48,215 bases of DNA from Trichodesmium erythraeum GBRTRLIN201 (GCA_018457135.1 JAGGDU010000053.1:1-48215), one strand, 5' to 3'; numbered from the stretch's first letter, positions 29,001 to 38,873 are shown. The notes: generated from the sequence alone by a model not told the origin. Numbers and translations are program-made.

Positions 29001-29370
29001 AGCATTAGAAGAAATGTTATTTAATAGTGAAGTTATAGAAGATAGGGAAATATTTGCCGAAGTTTACGGTCAAAATATTAGTTTAAAACTATTTATTAGA
29101 AAGTTAGTCGGATTAGATAGAAATGCAGCCAAAGAATTATTTAGTAAATATTTAAACAGCAAATTTAACACCAGTCAAATTAGATTTGTTGAGAATATTA
29201 TCGACTATTTAACTCAAAATGGAGTGATGTCCCCAGAATTATTATATGAGCCACCTTTTACAGATTTACACACGGAAGGATTAGATGGTATCTTTGCAGA
29301 TAAAGAGGCAGATAACATTATTGAGATATTGACAGAGATTAATGAAAGTGTTGATTATGACGTAGCTTAG
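26011..29370 (+). CDS. hsdR: Type I restriction-modification system, restriction subunit
   Basis: The 1119-residue protein is the motor and nuclease subunit. An N-terminal DUF4145-like domain (about 10-125) leads into a coiled coil (about 145-205). The nuclease domain follows with Asp250 and Glu265-x-Lys267 (PD-(D/E)xK type). The SF2 helicase has Walker A ATGTGKT at 378-384, DEAH at 477-480, LTATPR near 500, and a conserved C-terminal helicase motif (IGRGTRL near 715). The DUF4145 plus EcoEI-like C-terminal layout is common for this subgroup. All catalytic residues are present, so the enzyme looks functional. AAAGGA lies 10 bases before the ATG and hsdS ends 16 bases upstream. The GC content of the first 600 bases is higher than that of hsdM. 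Confidence 0.94.
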   Translation: MTSNFDFLKPHYPKLHQTATQAETLINNAPRASCFYTRYTLEQAVIWLYENNPYLELPKTYNLGALIHEQTFKDNLQNNLFPKLRIIHKIGNAAAHDPKPITSKDARYLIQELYHFLYWLTRYYSPDGKNLPNLKFNPDLIPTSTTKSDLTLDKLQQLETQLSTAQEMQRIAEQKEKQTTAELETAKAELAQLKQQNQTKSDRHDYNEADTRTYLLDILLKEAGWPIHLPESTEYQVTGMPNETGKGKIDYVFWGDDGNPLAIVEAKRTRKSPQTGQHQAKLYADCLQAEFNHRPVIFYSNGYEHWIWDDFNYPPRPIQGFLKKDELERLIFRRSHRQPLHTLDVNPDIAGRCYQKEAICCIKEIFDNKQRKALLVMATGTGKTRTAVSIVELLERANWVKRVLFLADRNVLLTQAQGVFNSNLNSITTANLTEKKQDAENATIVFSTYPTISNRINATDGDKRLFSPGYFDLVIVDEAHRSIYRKYRQIFQYFDALLLGLTATPRNEVDRDTYSIFDLEPGVPTFAYELDSAIKDGYLVPPSGVEVPFKFMRAGIRYSELQPEEKTAYEERFADAETGEVPDKINATALNTWLFNISTVDQALQLLMERGLKVEGGDRLGKTIIFARNHKHAEFISERFNANYPHYKGQFAQIIDSQSSYSQSLLDDFSNADKQPIIAVSVDMLDTGVDVREVVNLVFFKPVYSRIKFNQMIGRGTRLCPNLFAPGDDKTEFLVFDLCSNFSYFEQQIDEKNVKIPDSLTTKLVKSRLELSQLVPTGELKNNLLDELHQYINSMPKDNFLVRPHLQQVEEFSQRERWNELGESDQEIIGESLASLPNGLPKESHLNKRFDLICVKLQLALLKQSTDFIRLRDNIRDICSQLAQKSNIPMIAAKLQVIEEVQAEEWWRDITVEMVSILQQDLRELVKFIDSQEQKIMYVNFADEMGEVQNVNVPTQTSGFSPLQYKKKVEAYIRSNENNVAVAKLKRNIPLTDADLTALEEMLFNSEVIEDREIFAEVYGQNISLKLFIRKLVGLDRNAAKELFSKYLNSKFNTSQIRFVENIIDYLTQNGVMSPELLYEPPFTDLHTEGLDGIFADKEADNIIEILTEINESVDYDVA

Positions 29371-29555
29371 AAACCATATTTTGTGAGTCTTAGGGATTAA
29401 AATAATAGGGGTAAATAAGCATCCCTATGTTTACCCCAACTAACAGCAAAACCTTTAATAAAAACTAGTTTTACAGTCGTGAAAAATCTTTTAGTTACTG
29501 TTTAGCTGATTGACTCTAATGTTTTTTTCTCTTAGAACTTTGTACTGTCCAATAA

Positions 29556-29939
29556 CTAATCTTTTCTACTATTGAATAAGGCACAACCGCCTAAAAACAG
29601 AAAACCTCCGACAGTAATTAAATTATTTTTATGACTAATTAAGCCGATATTGTAATTACATTTTCTTGAGAAACGATAAGAACTTTGATACTCACAAATT
29701 GTAGTTTTGTAAAACCACAAAGTTCCTAGCATTGTAACTAAACCAATAGTAACGAGACCTTCTGGTATGTGAGTTACCTTAAGCCATTCTGGAATTTTGA
29801 ATTTACTACTACTAGACTCAAGTTTCCTTATTGGTGTAAATTTTTTCTTACTGCCAGGTTTAGGGCCTGGGCTTTCTTCCAGTTCAGGTTTCAGTGGAGG
29901 CGGTGGTGGTGGTGGTGGTAGTGGTAGTTTTTTGCTCAT
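29556..29939 (-). CDS. Small proline-rich membrane protein
   Basis: The 127-residue protein starts with KLPLPPPPPPPPLKPELEE and a basic, proline-rich stretch to about residue 55. Two hydrophobic segments follow at about 58-77 (EGLVTIGLVTMLGTLWFY) and 105-121 (LITVGGFLFLGGCALF). The loop between them has two cysteines. AGAGGA lies 9 bases before the ATG at 29939, which supports a real gene. No family is recognised. The poly-Pro run may bind a partner or may be low-complexity expansion. Confidence 0.6.
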   Translation of the reverse strand: MSKKLPLPPPPPPPPLKPELEESPGPKPGSKKKFTPIRKLESSSSKFKIPEWLKVTHIPEGLVTIGLVTMLGTLWFYKTTICEYQSSYRFSRKCNYNIGLISHKNNLITVGGFLFLGGCALFNSRKD

Positions 29940-30088
29940 ACCTAAAATTCCTCTAACAACTCAGACATTTCAGACTGTGACTTATTTAAGTTATCATTAT
30001 AAATAATTAGAGTATTGACATCACAATGTCTTGAAAAATCTCTAGCCCTTCTCAAGTTACCTCCATTCCTATCCAAAAGATTTGATTT

Positions 30089-30664
30089 CTATTGTAAAAC
30101 CTTCAGAAACTCAGCTAACCATCTAGGAATAGCAGGCCAAGCAGGTCCAGTAACAAGAGAACCATCCACGAACGCTTCATCAACTGAAACTTCAACGTAT
30201 GTACCCCCTGCAAGAGTCACCTCAGGAGCACAAGCAGGATAGGCAGTGCAGCGCTTTCCTTTAAGTACATCCGCAGCAGCTAAAACCTGCAAACCATGAC
30301 AGAGAGCAGCAATAGGCTTCTTCTTTGAATCAAAGTGGCGAACAATATCCAATACTTTTTCATTCAAACGAATATATTCTGGCGCACGTCCCCCAGGAAC
30401 CACCAAAGCATCATAAGCATCATAGCTTTCTGGATCAACATCATCAAAACTAGCATTCAGCGTAAAATTATGTCCCGGTTTCTCACTATAGGTTTGATCA
30501 CCCTCAAAATCATGTACCGCTGTTCTGACTATATCTCCTTTCTTTTTATCAGGACAGATAGCATCAACTTCATGCCCCACCATTTGCAATGCTTGAAAAG
30601 GTACCATCACCTCATAGTCTTCTACAAAGTCACCCACGATCATTAAAATCTTCTTTCCCGTCAT
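30089..30664 (-). CDS. DJ-1/PfpI family protein
   Basis: The 191-residue protein has the class I glutamine amidotransferase-like fold of DJ-1/PfpI. The nucleophile elbow [12 protein letters not shown] contains Cys122 and His123. [12 protein letters not shown] near the start holds the conserved glutamate, and [14 protein letters not shown] is the family's GG loop. Such proteins act as proteases, chaperones, or protein and nucleotide deglycases; the exact role cannot be read here. The open frame reaches a TTG at 30670, but the ATG at 30664 with GAGG about 10 bases upstream is preferred. It forms a single-gene unit. Confidence 0.9.
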   Translation of the reverse strand: MTGKKILMIVGDFVEDYEVMVPFQALQMVGHEVDAICPDKKKGDIVRTAVHDFEGDQTYSEKPGHNFTLNASFDDVDPESYDAYDALVVPGGRAPEYIRLNEKVLDIVRHFDSKKKPIAALCHGLQVLAAADVLKGKRCTAYPACAPEVTLAGGTYVEVSVDEAFVDGSLVTGPAWPAIPRWLAEFLKVLQ

Positions 30665-30670
30665 CTTCAA

Positions 30671-31273
30671 CTACCTCATAAAAAAGTGAAAGTTTAAATT
30701 TTATTTATTCTACAACACCTATACAATTTTCGCGCTCACTAGGTAAAACCTAGTAATGCCTCCTCAAAGATATTTGCTTCTTGCTTCAACCGCAAGAGGC
30801 CAACCTCTTCCAATTTACAAGCATAAATTATGGTACAGCCTACCCTATTTCTTTGATTAACTTCCCCGTAGTGATATCAAACCAGCACTATATTTAAGTC
30901 CTGGTATATTCCAATTCCAGGGCAGTTAAAAGTAAAGCACTAATTCAGTTATTAGTTATCAGTAGTTTTCTTGCCTCAAAGTAGCGATCGCCAATTTCCG
31001 CCTCAAATTCAACCCTCAGAATTCTATCGACCTCCGTATTCGAGACCGATAAAATCCAACTTTTAACCCCTTACCTCTTAGTTCTTACATTTGACTTTTG
31101 ACCTTTAACTTATCAACTTCCGTATTTGAAACCAATAAAATCTTACCTTTAACTTTTGACCTTTGACTTTTAACACTCCGGTGATAGCTAGTCAGGCTAG
31201 ATGTCAGAGAACAGTCAAAATAACCAACCACACTACCACCATTACATATTTTAAATCAAGTCTTCAAAAAAAA
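30671..31273. other. 603-bp non-coding spacer with repeats and a hairpin
   Basis: A perfect 7-bp hairpin (ACTAGGT-AAA-ACCTAGT) lies at 30738-30754. Two 40-bp near-copies (CGACCTCCGTATTCGAGACC at about 31029 and CAACTTCCGTATTTGAAACC at about 31113) are about 84 bp apart. Heptamer repeats fill 31091-31176. No gene recognised. Confidence 0.6.
31091..31176. repeat. Heptamer short tandem repeats
   Basis: Runs of TTGACTT, TTGACCT and TTAACTT occur at 31091-31118 and again at 31142-31176, each unit seven bases. They interrupt the 40-bp near-copy at 31113-31150. This is the STRR type seen in filamentous cyanobacteria. Confidence 0.75.
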
Positions 31274-33079
31274 TCAATCTAATCGTAACACCGCCATAAA
31301 AGCTTCCTGTGGAACATCAACCGTACCCAAGGACTTCATCCGCTTCTTACCCTTAGCCTGTTTTTGTAATAACTTCTTCTTACGGCTAATATCCCCACCA
31401 TAACACTTAGCCAAGACATCCTTCCGTAAAGCAGGAATATGCTCACTAGCAATAACCTTAGAACCAATAGACGCTTGAATTGGTACCTTAAACTGATGAC
31501 GGGGAATTAACTCCTTCAACTTTTCCGCCAAAGCCCGGCCTACCCCATAAGCCTTATCCCGATGCACAATTATAGCCAAAGCATCCACTGGTTCAGCATT
31601 AATCATAATATCCAACTTAACCAAAGGATTCTCACGATAACCTATAAGATGATACTCCATACTAGCATAACCGCGAGACCGAGACTTCATTTGGTCGAAA
31701 AAATCCGTAACCACCTCTGCCAAAGGAATCTCATATACTAAAGTAGTTCTACCCTGAGCCAGATACTTCATATCCTTAAATACCCCCCGTCGTGACTGAC
31801 CCAGCTCCATTAACGTCCCTACATATTCCTCTGGAGTAATCATTTCCACCCGAACATAAGGCTCCTCAATTTTTTCTCGCAAATTAGGCTCCGGCAAGAA
31901 ATTTGGGTTATCAACCAAAATCACCTCCTCCTTACTAGTAGTTACCTGGTAAACCACCGATGGAGAAGTAACAATCAAATCTAAACCATATTCTCGCTCC
32001 AACCTTTCCTGGACAATTTCCATGTGCAGCAGTCCTAAAAAGCCACATCGAAATCCAAAACCCATAGCACTCGACGTTTCTGCCTCATAAGACAAAGCTG
32101 CATCATTAAGTTTAAGCTTATCCAATGCTTCTCGTAAATCTGGAAACTGGTCAGCATCAGTAGGAAATAATCCACAAAACACCATAGGGTTAGCTGACCT
32201 GTAACCTGGCAGAGGATCCTGAGCCTGTTTTTTGGCCAAAGTAATCGTATCTCCCACCCTTGCATCTTCCACCGCCTTAATAGCCGCCGAGAAATAACCA
32301 ACCTCTCCTGCATGAAGCTCCTGTACTGGTTGTTGAGTTGGAGACAAAACTCCTAGATCATCTATCTCATATTCCTTTTTAGAAGCCATAAGTCGGACGC
32401 GATCGCCCTTAGCAATAGTCCCATCCATAACCCGGAAATATACAATTACCCCTCTATAGGAGTCATAATAACTATCAAATATCAGGGCCCGTAATTTTTC
32501 ACCTATAGTATCTTGTGGTGGTGGTACTAACTGAACAATGGACTCTAAAATTTCCGGAATTCCTATTCCTTCTTTAGCAGAAGCTAAAATTGCACCCGAA
32601 CAGTCTAAACCAATTATTTCCTCTATTTCCTCTTTTACCCGTTCTGGTTCTGCCCCTGGCAAATCTATCTTATTTAAAACCGGGATAATTTCTAAATCAT
32701 GCTCCAAAGCCAAATATACATTAGCTAAAGTCTGAGCCTCTACCCCTTGGGAAGCATCTACCACCAACAAAGCACCTTCACAAGCCGCTAAAGAACGGGA
32801 TACTTCATAAGAAAAATCTACATGACCAGGTGTATCAATAAGATTTAAAACATATTCTTCCCCATCTTTAGCATGGTAATTCATTCGGGCAGCCTGGAGT
32901 TTAATTGTAATGCCACGCTCCCTTTCTAAATCCATCGTGTCTAAGAATTGCTCTTTCATTTCACGGTCTGCCACCGTACCGGTTGCTTGTAGTAAGCGAT
33001 CTGCTAAAGTTGATTTTCCGTGGTCTATATGAGCAATAATGGAAAAATTACGAATATGAGATACAGGAACTTTTGTCAT
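31274..33079 (-). CDS. lepA: Elongation factor 4 (LepA)
   Basis: The 601-residue protein is a complete LepA/EF4 GTPase that binds ribosomes and can back-translocate or help 30S assembly. The P loop AHIDHGKS is near residues 16-23, with RGITIKLQA (switch I) and DTPGHVDF (switch II) following and NKID for guanine recognition. The C-terminal domain carries [21 protein letters not shown], typical of the family and basic. Length is normal. It stands alone on the minus strand, with an IS200/IS605 relic just upstream at 33109-33260. Confidence 0.97.
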   Translation of the reverse strand: MTKVPVSHIRNFSIIAHIDHGKSTLADRLLQATGTVADREMKEQFLDTMDLERERGITIKLQAARMNYHAKDGEEYVLNLIDTPGHVDFSYEVSRSLAACEGALLVVDASQGVEAQTLANVYLALEHDLEIIPVLNKIDLPGAEPERVKEEIEEIIGLDCSGAILASAKEGIGIPEILESIVQLVPPPQDTIGEKLRALIFDSYYDSYRGVIVYFRVMDGTIAKGDRVRLMASKKEYEIDDLGVLSPTQQPVQELHAGEVGYFSAAIKAVEDARVGDTITLAKKQAQDPLPGYRSANPMVFCGLFPTDADQFPDLREALDKLKLNDAALSYEAETSSAMGFGFRCGFLGLLHMEIVQERLEREYGLDLIVTSPSVVYQVTTSKEEVILVDNPNFLPEPNLREKIEEPYVRVEMITPEEYVGTLMELGQSRRGVFKDMKYLAQGRTTLVYEIPLAEVVTDFFDQMKSRSRGYASMEYHLIGYRENPLVKLDIMINAEPVDALAIIVHRDKAYGVGRALAEKLKELIPRHQFKVPIQASIGSKVIASEHIPALRKDVLAKCYGGDISRKKKLLQKQAKGKKRMKSLGTVDVPQEAFMAVLRLD

Positions 33080-34091
33080 ATTTTTTTTTTATAATGTGAT
33101 ACTTTCGTCGACATACCCCTCGCCCTAAGCCGTTGGGGATTCTCTCTTCACAGGGAGAGCCAAGCAGGAATATCAACCCCCACCCCGATCTCTTTACCTT
33201 CGGTGACCTTTTTTCCCGTCTGCCCGACGGTACTTTATACTCTTCACTTTAACGAAAAATTAGATTTAAAGCCTTGCCCATCAGAAGCCGACTTTTTAAT
33301 TGTTTTTTTTTAATACATATGCTATAATAACTTTTAAATAATTACTTGTAGGTTGACCATCCGAAAAAAAATGGACCTAGAAGCAAAGGTAAAACTAAAG
33401 TCAACTTTCCCCACTTGCCACATAAAAAGTAGTATAATTAGGAAAGTATGTTAAATGTAAAATGTCAACCCACCAAAGAACCTCACCATTAATAGAATTG
33501 ACATTGAATCAGATTAGCCTTGAAAAAGAGAAAAAGAAAATAACCCATCTCATCAGTTTCTTAAAATAAAATGACAAATATCTAGCCATGTATAATGGTA
33601 AATCCTTACTCAATAGACTTAAGATTTAGATATCAACTTGTACTGATTATTGAGAATTACCACATAAATTAAAACTAACTTAACTCTATTCTCACATTAG
33701 CATAGAAATATTAAGCTATCGCAAGAAATACCTTGTCCTCAAGCCAGACTTCGGTAAACATAATTTACTGAGATTTTAATTATAGGCTTGACAAATAAGT
33801 AATAATGTAGTATGACTAAACATTGTTTATAAGATGCTATAATTTATAATAAAAAACTATAGTAATAGTAATTCTATATTGACATTGTCCAAAATATAGC
33901 CTTGCTACTTTTGGCAAAAAGAGAATAAGAATTAAGGTAATAGTGGGTAAGAAGTTCGGAGTTTATTTCTAGATTTTTGAATTTTCACAACCACTTGATT
34001 AGATTGTTATGTATACAGAATTATATTATTTCTGAGTAACATTGTTAAATTAGTTATTGTATATTAATAAATCAATTTAGGATTATTTAAC
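33080..34091. other. 1012-bp non-coding spacer
   Basis: The first 180 bases hold an IS200/IS605 relic (33109-33260). From 33300 to 34090 the DNA is AT-rich with no open frame of note. The divergent promoters for lepA and the ribbon-helix-helix gene should be here. Confidence 0.5.
33109..33260 (-). mobile_element. IS200/IS605-type right end relic
   Basis: On the minus strand the sequence GAGAGAATCCCC leads into a hairpin-forming stretch (AACGGCTTAGGGCGAGGGG) at 33111-33140. Before it lie the GC-rich bases GGCTCTCCCTGTGAAG. This is the layout after tnpB at the right end of cyanobacterial IS200/IS605 elements. About 100 bp of GC-rich DNA to the right may be the tail of tnpB; the rest is gone. 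Confidence 0.45.
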
Positions 34092-34325
34092 ATGGGGATA
34101 AATGAGTCTAAAATTAATCAGCGAAAGTCAACTGAAAAAGTGGAATTATCTATACATATAGATTCTAGGTTACTAGACCAAGTTCAGCATTTGACAAATG
34201 ATCCCAGTAAAGTAATTGAAAGTGCTCTTCGTCAGTGGTTAAGAGGAGGTATTCCCGAAGATGAATTAGCTTTAACCCTTCAGAGAAACCCTCCTATCCC
34301 TCCAAGAGGTGAATGGAATGATTGA
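34092..34325 (+). CDS. Small ribbon-helix-helix-like protein
   Basis: The 77-residue protein has a likely ribbon-helix-helix core: a strand (KVELSIHIDSRLLDQV, about 18-33) and two helices (PSKVIESALRQWLRGG about 40-55). The tail IPEDELALTLQRNPPIPPRGEW is conserved-looking. Such proteins bind DNA as dimers and many are antitoxins. No toxin gene lies next to it, so it may be a free regulator. The length and start fit well. Confidence 0.6.
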   Translation: MGINESKINQRKSTEKVELSIHIDSRLLDQVQHLTNDPSKVIESALRQWLRGGIPEDELALTLQRNPPIPPRGEWND

Positions 34326-34380
34326 AACTTAATTTTTTCTCAAGTTTTATATTCTCTAATTTATAATTTAATAGTACAAA

Positions 34381-34418
34381 TATTATTAGTATTTATTGAT
34401 ACTATTAGTATTTATTAA
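34381..34418. repeat. 19-bp tandem duplication
   Basis: TATTATTAGTATTTATTGA at 34381-34399 is followed at once by TACTATTAGTATTTATTAA at 34400-34418; 17 of 19 positions agree. The 310-bp spacer around it (34326-34636) is otherwise AT-rich with nothing recognised. Confidence 0.7.
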
Positions 34419-34636
34419 TTAAACAAAAACTTGATTTTCATTATTTGAGAATAAAAATATAGTAAATTATCCAAACTTGTGAGAAATTAACCTAACTTCA
34501 AAGACAATCTTTGGATATTCTCAATATCAATAGTAAATAATTACAATTGGTGTAATCTTAAAATAAACCAGTGAATAGCTAGATAGCTATTGGTAAAAAT
34601 GAATTGAATAGGAAATAGATATCAAGAATTTGAAGA

Positions 34637-35107
34637 ATGTCAAAATACACTAATTTGGGTGTAAGTTATTATTCTTTACTTGGACTTCATCCCAAAGCAT
34701 CTAATCAAGAAATTAGAAGGGCGTATCGGGAATTGAGTAAGCACTATCATCCAGATACTACAGATATGCCACAATTACTCGCCACTGCTAAATTTCAGGA
34801 AATTAATGAAGCTTATGCTACTTTAGTAGACTCAAACAGAAGATTAGAATACGATAAAAAGATTAAGCACTTATATATAAATGATTTTGAGCAAAAAATT
34901 AACTTCAATACTGACTTTGTATCTAATTCAAAATGGAAAAATTTATCTAGCTACATAGACAGTACAGACAGACCATTATCTCCAGGTGAACTATTTGCCC
35001 TATTAATTATGGGAATAACTCTGTTTGGTTGTTTGATAATAGCTATTATTATTGGCCTCATGCGTCCTGAATTAACTATTCAATCCATTAATCTACCAGG
35101 AATTTAA
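34637..35107 (+). CDS. J-domain protein with C-terminal membrane anchor
   Basis: The 156-residue protein has an N-terminal J domain (about 9-75): YYSLLGLHPKASNQEIRRAY, the essential HPD at 38-40, and FQEINEAYATLVDSNRRLEYD. A hydrophobic segment at about 122-142 (LFALLIMGITLFGCLIIAIIIGLM) anchors it to a membrane. It should recruit an Hsp70 (DnaK) to the membrane. Length and layout match a type III J protein of cyanobacteria. From memory such genes are often followed directly by a DUF3143 gene. Here that gene is at 36928, with a dead TnpB element in between. Confidence 0.88.
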   Translation: MSKYTNLGVSYYSLLGLHPKASNQEIRRAYRELSKHYHPDTTDMPQLLATAKFQEINEAYATLVDSNRRLEYDKKIKHLYINDFEQKINFNTDFVSNSKWKNLSSYIDSTDRPLSPGELFALLIMGITLFGCLIIAIIIGLMRPELTIQSINLPGI

Positions 35108-36927
35108 TTGAGTTAACCAAAATTAATTGTATATTTAATAGTCATTTAAGTTAGAGCAGCAAACCCAAAATTATATGTACAAAACTCTTATTAGTCAAAC
35201 TTTTGTAGTTTAGGATATTGCCCGCTAGATCTTTAGCTTACCAATAGTTACAATTACTTTTTCAGTTACTTAATACCTCCAGATAAAACCAGAACTTGAA
35301 ATACCGAAGTTTATTATTCCCACATTTTTGGTCAGAGAATATTTGTAGCCCAATACCATAATTTATCTAAATGTTGGCAGAAGACTCGTGCTCTCCCGTA
35401 GGGGAGTGTCCATGTCTGCCAATCATTCTTGTAGCTTGACCAATAATCTGTTCTAATATAGAAGTTAAAAAGTAGGTAGTAGACGCTTGAAAAAGCGTAC
35501 ACAAATTTAGATTTTATCCAACTCCTCAGCACTGTTAGTATGCTTTGTTACATCTACAACAAAGCCTTAGCTTCCAGGACTTAAATTTGGTATGAACACC
35601 AAGAAAAAAGTGGGCTACAAACAAAACTTATCTATGCTGAAGAACTGGAAAAAGCAGGAATATTTAGATTTTTTGACTAAAGTAATTATTATACCACTCC
35701 AGCAAGGCTTAAGACATTTACAAGCTACTTTCACCAACTTTTTTTGGGGGACAGACTAAATATCCTAATTTCAAGAAAAAGCCTAATGGTCGAAGTTCTG
35801 GTTTGCGAAGGCAGCATTCAAGTGTAAAGATACTCAAGTATATCTAGCTAAATGTGCAGAACTATTACCTATTAGATCGAGTAGACAACTACCAGTAGGT
35901 TGTATGCCTAGTGCAATAACTGTAAAACTTGATTTTAGGGGTAGATAGTCTGTATCTTTAAGAAATTTTTAATACTATAAATTTGAGACTCAATCCGACT
36001 AAGAAACAAGTGGGCATTGACTTGGGTATTACTAGCTTACTAACTACCAGCGATGGAGAAAAAGTGGCCAACCCAAAGAATCTTCAGAAGTTACACAACA
36101 AACTGAGATTAACTCAGAAGTATCTGAGCAAAAAAACTAAAGGGTTTAATAATTATCATAAAACTCGACTCAAAGTAGCTAGGATACACGCCTTAATTAA
36201 AGATTCCAGACTAGACTATACTCACAAGCTAACTACTCAATTAATAAGAGAAAACTAAGCTATTGTAGCTGAGGATTTAGCAAATAAAAAACATGGTCAA
36301 GAATCACTTATTAGCAAGAGCTATAAGTAATGCTAACTGGGGATAAATAGCCAGGCAATTAAAGTACAAAGCTGAGTGGTATGGACGGGAATTATAGCAA
36401 TTGAACAAAAGCTTAGGACGCTCTCTCTATTCCGGATTTGCGAATATAACCGAAATTAATGTCTTAACCTATACTTCGACTGCTATAATAAAAAATGATA
36501 GATATTTCCTCACTTCTAAAGAGTTGTTCTAGTTGTGGTTATGTAGTAGAAAAATTACCTCTAAATATTAGAGAGCAAGATTCTCCTAAATGTAGTAGTC
36601 ACCATGACAGGGACATAAATGCGCATTTTAAACATTTTGGCTTTGGCTGCGGGACTCGCCGTATCATTCTAGGCCACGGTCTTTATATCTGAAGAGAGTA
36701 AATCTGGGAAGGCGGGTGCTATGAAACAGAAAGCCTCTAACAGCAATGAAGTGAGAATCCCTCCCTGTCTCCTAAGAGTAGCGTCAGGAGTATTTCAAGT
36801 GTAATAACTTTAGCAAGATCAAGAATTTTTATAGTATAAGATTTTGCTCTAGTGAAAATAAATAAGTAGACCCTGCCTGAAAATGAGAGGCATTTAACCT
36901 AATTTTTCCTTGTAAGAACACAAATAA
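35108..36927. other. 1.8-kb interval between J-domain and DUF3143 genes, filled by an IS relic
   Basis: Besides the TnpB relic at 35388-36800, the flanks (35108-35387 and 36800-36927) are AT-rich. ATAGTCATTTAAGTT near 35138 loosely resembles the MITE ends at 2172 and 3691. No other gene recognised. Confidence 0.5.
35388..36800 (+). pseudogene. tnpB: IS200/IS605-family TnpB relic
   Basis: Frames joined across many lesions give a TnpB protein. Landmarks in order are: CYIYNKALAS near 35545, a central stretch of poor frames, the RuvC motif VGIDLGITSLLTT at 35992-36030 with its catalytic Asp, KLRLTQKYLSKK, AEDLANKKHG near 36270 (catalytic Glu), and the zinc-finger/third RuvC part CSSHHDRDINAHFK at 36590-36630. 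The zinc-finger cysteines are partly lost. A hairpin (CTCTCCCGTAGGGGAG) at about 35391 may be the left end. GTGAGAATCCCTCCCTGTCTCC at 36752-36773 is the usual right-end text. No TnpA is present. TnpB is an RNA-guided nuclease and the ancestor of Cas12; this copy is dead. Confidence 0.8.
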
Positions 36928-37200
36928 ATGAACTTACCCAGCCCAGATACTCCCTTATATAACCATCCTCTACCAAAAATTGAGGAATGGCTTCAAGAAA
37001 ATGGTTGTCAACAAAATCCTGAAAAACTTCACTGTTGGTGGGTTGAAAAACCTAACTGGCAAGCAGAATTATTACTTGATATCGATCAACTGACTATACG
37101 TTATGTAAATGCAGGTGTTGATGGTAGTGATATTCAACGCTCTTTTACATATTCCTTAAGTCGCCGGGATATTGAAGAAGCTATTTTTTCCGGCCCCTAG
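36928..37200 (+). CDS. DUF3143 protein
   Basis: The 90-residue protein matches DUF3143, a small family conserved across cyanobacteria and plastids: LPSPDTPLYNHPLPKIEEWL at the start, WVEKPNWQAELLLDIDQLTI in the middle and YSLSRRDIEEAIFSGP at the end. The function is unknown. It is intact despite the dead transposable element upstream. In relatives it is usually next to a J-domain gene, which is at 34637-35107 here. Confidence 0.88.
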   Translation: MNLPSPDTPLYNHPLPKIEEWLQENGCQQNPEKLHCWWVEKPNWQAELLLDIDQLTIRYVNAGVDGSDIQRSFTYSLSRRDIEEAIFSGP

Positions 37201-37215
37201 TTGGACTAGAGTTAA

Positions 37216-37962
37216 TTAAATTTTACCAAATCTACGTTCACGCTTCTGATAAGCACACAAAGCCCGATGAAATTCATAACGATTAAAGTCAGGCCAAAGT
37301 GTCTGAGTGACATAAATTTCTGAATAAGCCATTTGCCATAGTAAAAAATTACTAATACGCATTTCCCCACTAGTACGAATTAATAAATCTGGGTGAGAAA
37401 TACCAGCAGTATAAAGGTATTTTTCAAAAAGTCCTTCATTAATTTCTTCTGGCTTAAGCAAACCTTTTTGTATTTGGGTGCCGATCGCCTTACAAGCGTG
37501 TACAATTTCCTGGCGTCCTCCATAATTAGTAGCGACAGTAAATTTAATTCCCTGATTTGGCCGAGTCATCTCCATTGAGTGTTTAATCTCAGCTTGTAAA
37601 GATACAGGCAAAGAACTTAAATTACCCACAAATCTAATTTGAACATCTTCTGCGACTATCTCTTGCAGTTCTTGGCGCAAAACTTTTTCAAACAAAGTCA
37701 TCAGAAAATTCACTTCTTCTAGTGGTCTTCCCCAATTTTCACTAGAAAAAGCGTAAGCTGTTAAAGCTTCTAGACCCCAATCTCTACAACATCGCAGTAA
37801 GTCCTTAAGTGTTTCCACTCCCTTTCTATGGCCCATAATTCGAGGTAAACCACGACTTTGAGCCCAACGACCATTACCATCCATAATCACAGCCACATGA
37901 TGAGGTAACCTTTCTGGTTCCAGATCGACAGGTAAATCTTGTAAGCAAGTTCCTTGATTCAT
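37216..37962 (-). CDS. uppS: Isoprenyl transferase (undecaprenyl diphosphate synthase)
   Basis: The 248-residue enzyme adds isopentenyl units to farnesyl diphosphate to make the C55 carrier for peptidoglycan and other glycans. [20 protein letters not shown] at 21-40 includes the catalytic Asp28; [12 protein letters not shown] and [19 protein letters not shown] are the other landmarks. The frame reaches an ATG at 38004, but the ATG at 37962 overlaps the cdaA stop as ATGA and gives the usual length, so it is preferred. The two genes are translationally coupled. Confidence 0.95.
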   Translation of the reverse strand: MNQGTCLQDLPVDLEPERLPHHVAVIMDGNGRWAQSRGLPRIMGHRKGVETLKDLLRCCRDWGLEALTAYAFSSENWGRPLEEVNFLMTLFEKVLRQELQEIVAEDVQIRFVGNLSSLPVSLQAEIKHSMEMTRPNQGIKFTVATNYGGRQEIVHACKAIGTQIQKGLLKPEEINEGLFEKYLYTAGISHPDLLIRTSGEMRISNFLLWQMAYSEIYVTQTLWPDFNRYEFHRALCAYQKRERRFGKI

Positions 37963-38873
37963 CTTTTCTTTCGAGGACCTGATGGACTTTGATGAAGTAC
38001 CCATGAAATTAATTGTGATCCTTTTGATCCTATTTGACGTCCAATATTAACTAAAGGAAGTGATTTTGTACTTTTTTCACTACCTGATAGAAATAGACGT
38101 TCCTCTAATAACTCTTTTAGTCTATTACTTGTTAAGGGTCGATTCAAAATTCCTTTTTCAGCTAGAGAGATAGAACCGGTTTCTTCAGAGACAACTATAC
38201 AGAGACATTTTTCCACTTGTTCAGTAATTCCCATAGCTGCTCTATGACGAGTCCCTAATTGCCTTGAGGCTATTTTCTCAGACAAAGGTAGAATTACACC
38301 TGCTGATATAATTTTGTGTTCTCTAATTAAGACGGCCCCATCGTGTAATAAAGTTTTTGGCTGAAATATAGTTTGTAATAGCTCCTTAGAAAGTTCAGCA
38401 TTTAATTTTACACCAGGTACAGAAAAATCTCTTTCATCTATCAGTCCATTTGTTTCTATAATTAACAATGCACCTATCCGGTTTTGGGACAGTTGTTTGA
38501 TAGATTCTACTATCTCATCAATAATATTATTTGATTCAGGGAGAACTCGGCGATTATGTCCAAACATTTGGATAATTTCTCCCTGTCCCAACTGTTCGAG
38601 AAACCTACGAAATTCTGATTGTAATATGACTGCCATTGACACAGCAGAGCCAATAACTAAATTTTGAAGAGCAAAACTTAATAGTTTTAGATCAGCCAAA
38701 TGACTTAGAGCCGAAGCTAACATTAAGACAATAAAACCTCTTACCATCCATAATGCACGACGTTCCCCTATGATGACCAACACCATATATATCAGAGCGA
38801 GAACCAGTCCAATATCGATACTATGTAGCAATAAGGACTTCATATCGATACTATTTCGGAATAAGGACTTCAT
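37959..38873 (-). CDS. cdaA: Diadenylate cyclase CdaA (DacA)
   Basis: The 304-residue protein makes cyclic di-AMP from two ATP. Three membrane segments lie at about 20-85 ([45 protein letters not shown]). The DAC domain has DGA at about 178-180 and RHR at 209-211, the ATP and metal sites. C-di-AMP controls osmolyte and K+ transport and day-night physiology in cyanobacteria. The start is unclear: a 30-bp tandem duplication at 38813-38872 has copied the start region, so ATG at 38873 and at 38843 both open with MKSL. Neither has a ribosome binding site. Confidence 0.93.
   Translation of the reverse strand: MKSLFRNSIDMKSLLLHSIDIGLVLALIYMVLVIIGERRALWMVRGFIVLMLASALSHLADLKLLSFALQNLVIGSAVSMAVILQSEFRRFLEQLGQGEIIQMFGHNRRVLPESNNIIDEIVESIKQLSQNRIGALLIIETNGLIDERDFSVPGVKLNAELSKELLQTIFQPKTLLHDGAVLIREHKIISAGVILPLSEKIASRQLGTRHRAAMGITEQVEKCLCIVVSEETGSISLAEKGILNRPLTSNRLKELLEERLFLSGSEKSTKSLPLVNIGRQIGSKGSQLISWVLHQSPSGPRKKR
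38813..38872. repeat. 30-bp tandem duplication at the cdaA start
   Basis: Two copies (38813-38842 and 38843-38872) match at 27 of 30 positions. Each encodes MKSL-x(2)-x-SID on the minus strand, so the cdaA N-terminus reads [10 protein letters not shown] then [10 protein letters not shown]. The three changes give F/L, R/L and N/H. Confidence 0.92.

Noticed and set aside
29797-30006. Gly/Ser-rich open frame on the plus strand
   Set aside because: It is the antisense reading of the poly-proline coding stretch.
35332-35532. Open frame of 66 codons on the minus strand
   Set aside because: It lies over the left end of the TnpB relic on the opposite strand, and the plus strand carries the CYIYNKAL text of TnpB.
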